Shown here piece after piece: positions 4,972 through 6,087 of a stretch of 6,087 nt of DNA; the stretch's first letter is position 1, and every line of letters starts with the position of its first letter. The DNA is from Planctomycetaceae bacterium. Lineage in GTDB: Bacteria; Planctomycetota; Planctomycetia; Pirellulales; Pirellulaceae. The notes under the pieces were generated by a model. That model was not told the DNA's origin. It made no database searches and saw only the letters and a program-made list of their open reading frames with translations. Location of the stretch: assembly GCA_007124535.1 (NCBI GenBank), contig SLEY01000093.1:1-6087 (forward strand), read 5' to 3'. The position numbers and the translations under genes are program-made.

Positions 4972-6087
4972 ATGCTGCCGTCCGCCGCCGACCAGCGCTG
5001 CATGGCCCGCGCCCTGGAATTGGCCGTTCGCGGGCAAGGCTTCGTCGAACCCAATCCCATGGTCGGCTGCGTCGTGACTCAGCAGGACCGGATCGTGGGC
5101 GAAGGTTGGCACGCCCGTTTCGGCGACCTGCACGCCGAACCGGTGGCGCTGCAAGCCGCCGGGGCCGCGGCGCGTGACGCTACCCTGTACGTCACCCTGG
5201 AACCCTGTTGCCACCAGGGAAAGACGGGCCCGTGCACTCGGGCGATCCTCCAAGCGGGAATTGCCCGGGTGGTGGTGGCCCAGCAGGATCCGTTCGCCGC
5301 CGTGGCCGGCGGAGGGATCGCCGAACTGCGGCGGGCGGGCGTGGCGGTCGAGGTGGGATTGATGGAGGCCGAAGCCCGCTGGCTGAATGCGCCCTATCTG
5401 AAGCGAGTCGGCGCCGGGCGACCCTGGTTGATTGCCAAGTGGGCGATCAGTCTGGACGGAAAAATCGCCTCGCGATCCGGGGAGAGTGCCTGGATCACCG
5501 GCGCCCAAGCCCGCCGTCGCGTACATCAGCTGCGCGGCCGGATGGATGCGATCCTGGTCGGCAGCCGGACCGCGCAGGCCGACGATCCGCAGTTGACGGT
5601 TCGCCCGCCGGGCGCCCGCATTCCGTTGCGGATCGTGGTCGATTCGCAGGCCCGTTTGGCCGAAACCAGCTATCTGGTCCGCACTGCCGATCAAGTGCCC
5701 GTCCTGGTCGCCGCCGGACCGGCCGCGCCGGAAGCCCGTTGCCGCCGCCTCCGCCAAGCGGGCTGCGAAGTCTGGGTCGGAGCCGCCGCGGATCCCGATC
5801 AGCGGCTCCAGGAATTGTGCCGGGAACTGGGGCGGCGCCAGATGACCAATGTGCTGGTCGAAGGCGGCGGGCGTTTGCTGGGCAGCCTGTTCGATGCGGG
5901 CGCCCTCGACGAAGTCTACGGCTTCGTCGCCGCCAAATTGATCGGCGGCGCCGCCGCCCCCTCGCCTCTGGCCGGACTCGGCTGTCCCAACATGGCCCAA
6001 GTCCCCACGCTGGAAGGGCTAAAGATCGAGTTGATCGACAACGACGTGCTGATCCAGGGCCGAATCCCCCGCCGGTCCGTACCCACG
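4972..6087 (+). CDS. ribD: Riboflavin biosynthesis deaminase/reductase RibD (last residues beyond window edge)
   Basis: Bifunctional cytosolic enzyme catalysing the second and third steps from GTP to riboflavin: deamination of 2,5-diamino-6-ribosylamino-4(3H)-pyrimidinone 5'-phosphate, then NADPH-dependent reduction of the ribosyl chain. The deaminase domain is residues 1-145. It has PNPMVGCVV (27-35), HAE (54-56) with zinc ligand His54 and proton shuttle Glu56, and EPCCHQGKTGPC (77-88) with zinc ligands Cys79 and Cys88. The usual T-P-P-C is T-G-P-C here. The reductase domain starts near 150 with KWAISLDGKIA (156-166), WITG (174-177), DAILVGSRTAQADDP (192-206) and VLVEGGGRLLGSLF (294-307). 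The 372 visible codons are already the length of E. coli RibD (367), so only a short tail is missing. The ATG follows the upstream stop by three bases; a weak GGGATGG lies nine bases before it, within the preceding gene, so translational coupling is likely. Confidence 0.96.
   Translation, partial: MLPSAADQRCMARALELAVRGQGFVEPNPMVGCVVTQQDRIVGEGWHARFGDLHAEPVALQAAGAAARDATLYVTLEPCCHQGKTGPCTRAILQAGIARVVVAQQDPFAAVAGGGIAELRRAGVAVEVGLMEAEARWLNAPYLKRVGAGRPWLIAKWAISLDGKIASRSGESAWITGAQARRRVHQLRGRMDAILVGSRTAQADDPQLTVRPPGARIPLRIVVDSQARLAETSYLVRTADQVPVLVAAGPAAPEARCRRLRQAGCEVWVGAAADPDQRLQELCRELGRRQMTNVLVEGGGRLLGSLFDAGALDEVYGFVAAKLIGGAAAPSPLAGLGCPNMAQVPTLEGLKIELIDNDVLIQGRIPRRSVPT

Noticed and set aside
5950..5964. 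GCC-rich run in ribD considered as a short tandem repeat
   Set aside because: It is a run of alanine codons in a GC-rich gene, at a surface-loop-like position in RibD, and is too short to call a repeat.
4855..6000. Minus-strand open frame of 381 codons opposite ribD
   Set aside because: It is antisense to an unmistakable ribD and has the Gly/Arg/Gln-rich look of a shadow frame.

Overview
The window is GC-rich, densely coding bacterial chromosome. It holds two divergent gene pairs around one 242-base intergenic region (2570-2811). Codons end mostly in G or C, so long open frames appear antisense to every real gene; these are shadows. The style of the proteins suggests a planctomycete: a rhomboid protease opening with MLFPYDTDAPIYHW, and a large TPR-like protein with a cysteine motif at its extreme N-terminus. 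That assignment is inference from remembered family resemblance, not a database result. I see no rRNA, tRNA, mobile element, CRISPR array or recognisable prophage feature.

Left half, minus strand: a rhomboid-family intramembrane serine protease (2569 down to 1382) is followed after 29 bases by an FGGY-family carbohydrate kinase (1352 down to the left edge, C-terminus cut off). The short gap and a good Shine-Dalgarno sequence before the kinase suggest one transcript. No direct functional link between the two products is evident.

Right half, plus strand: a 718-residue cytosolic helical-repeat protein with a degenerate SEC-C-like cysteine motif (2812-4968) is followed after 3 bases by ribD (4972 to the right edge). 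RibD is the bifunctional deaminase/reductase of riboflavin biosynthesis, and only its last few residues are probably missing. The spacing predicts translational coupling.

The intergenic region must carry the promoters of both pairs. I can point to candidate promoter boxes and small inverted repeats, but none is strong. The least understood product is the 718-residue protein. Its degenerate zinc-ribbon-like N-terminus, central motif resembling the MbcA/ParS/SEC-C 'L-x-G-K-x-P-x-E' signature, and Pro/Gly tail with a duplicated W-T-P-G are the features most worth following up. I found no convincing new defence or mobile system.
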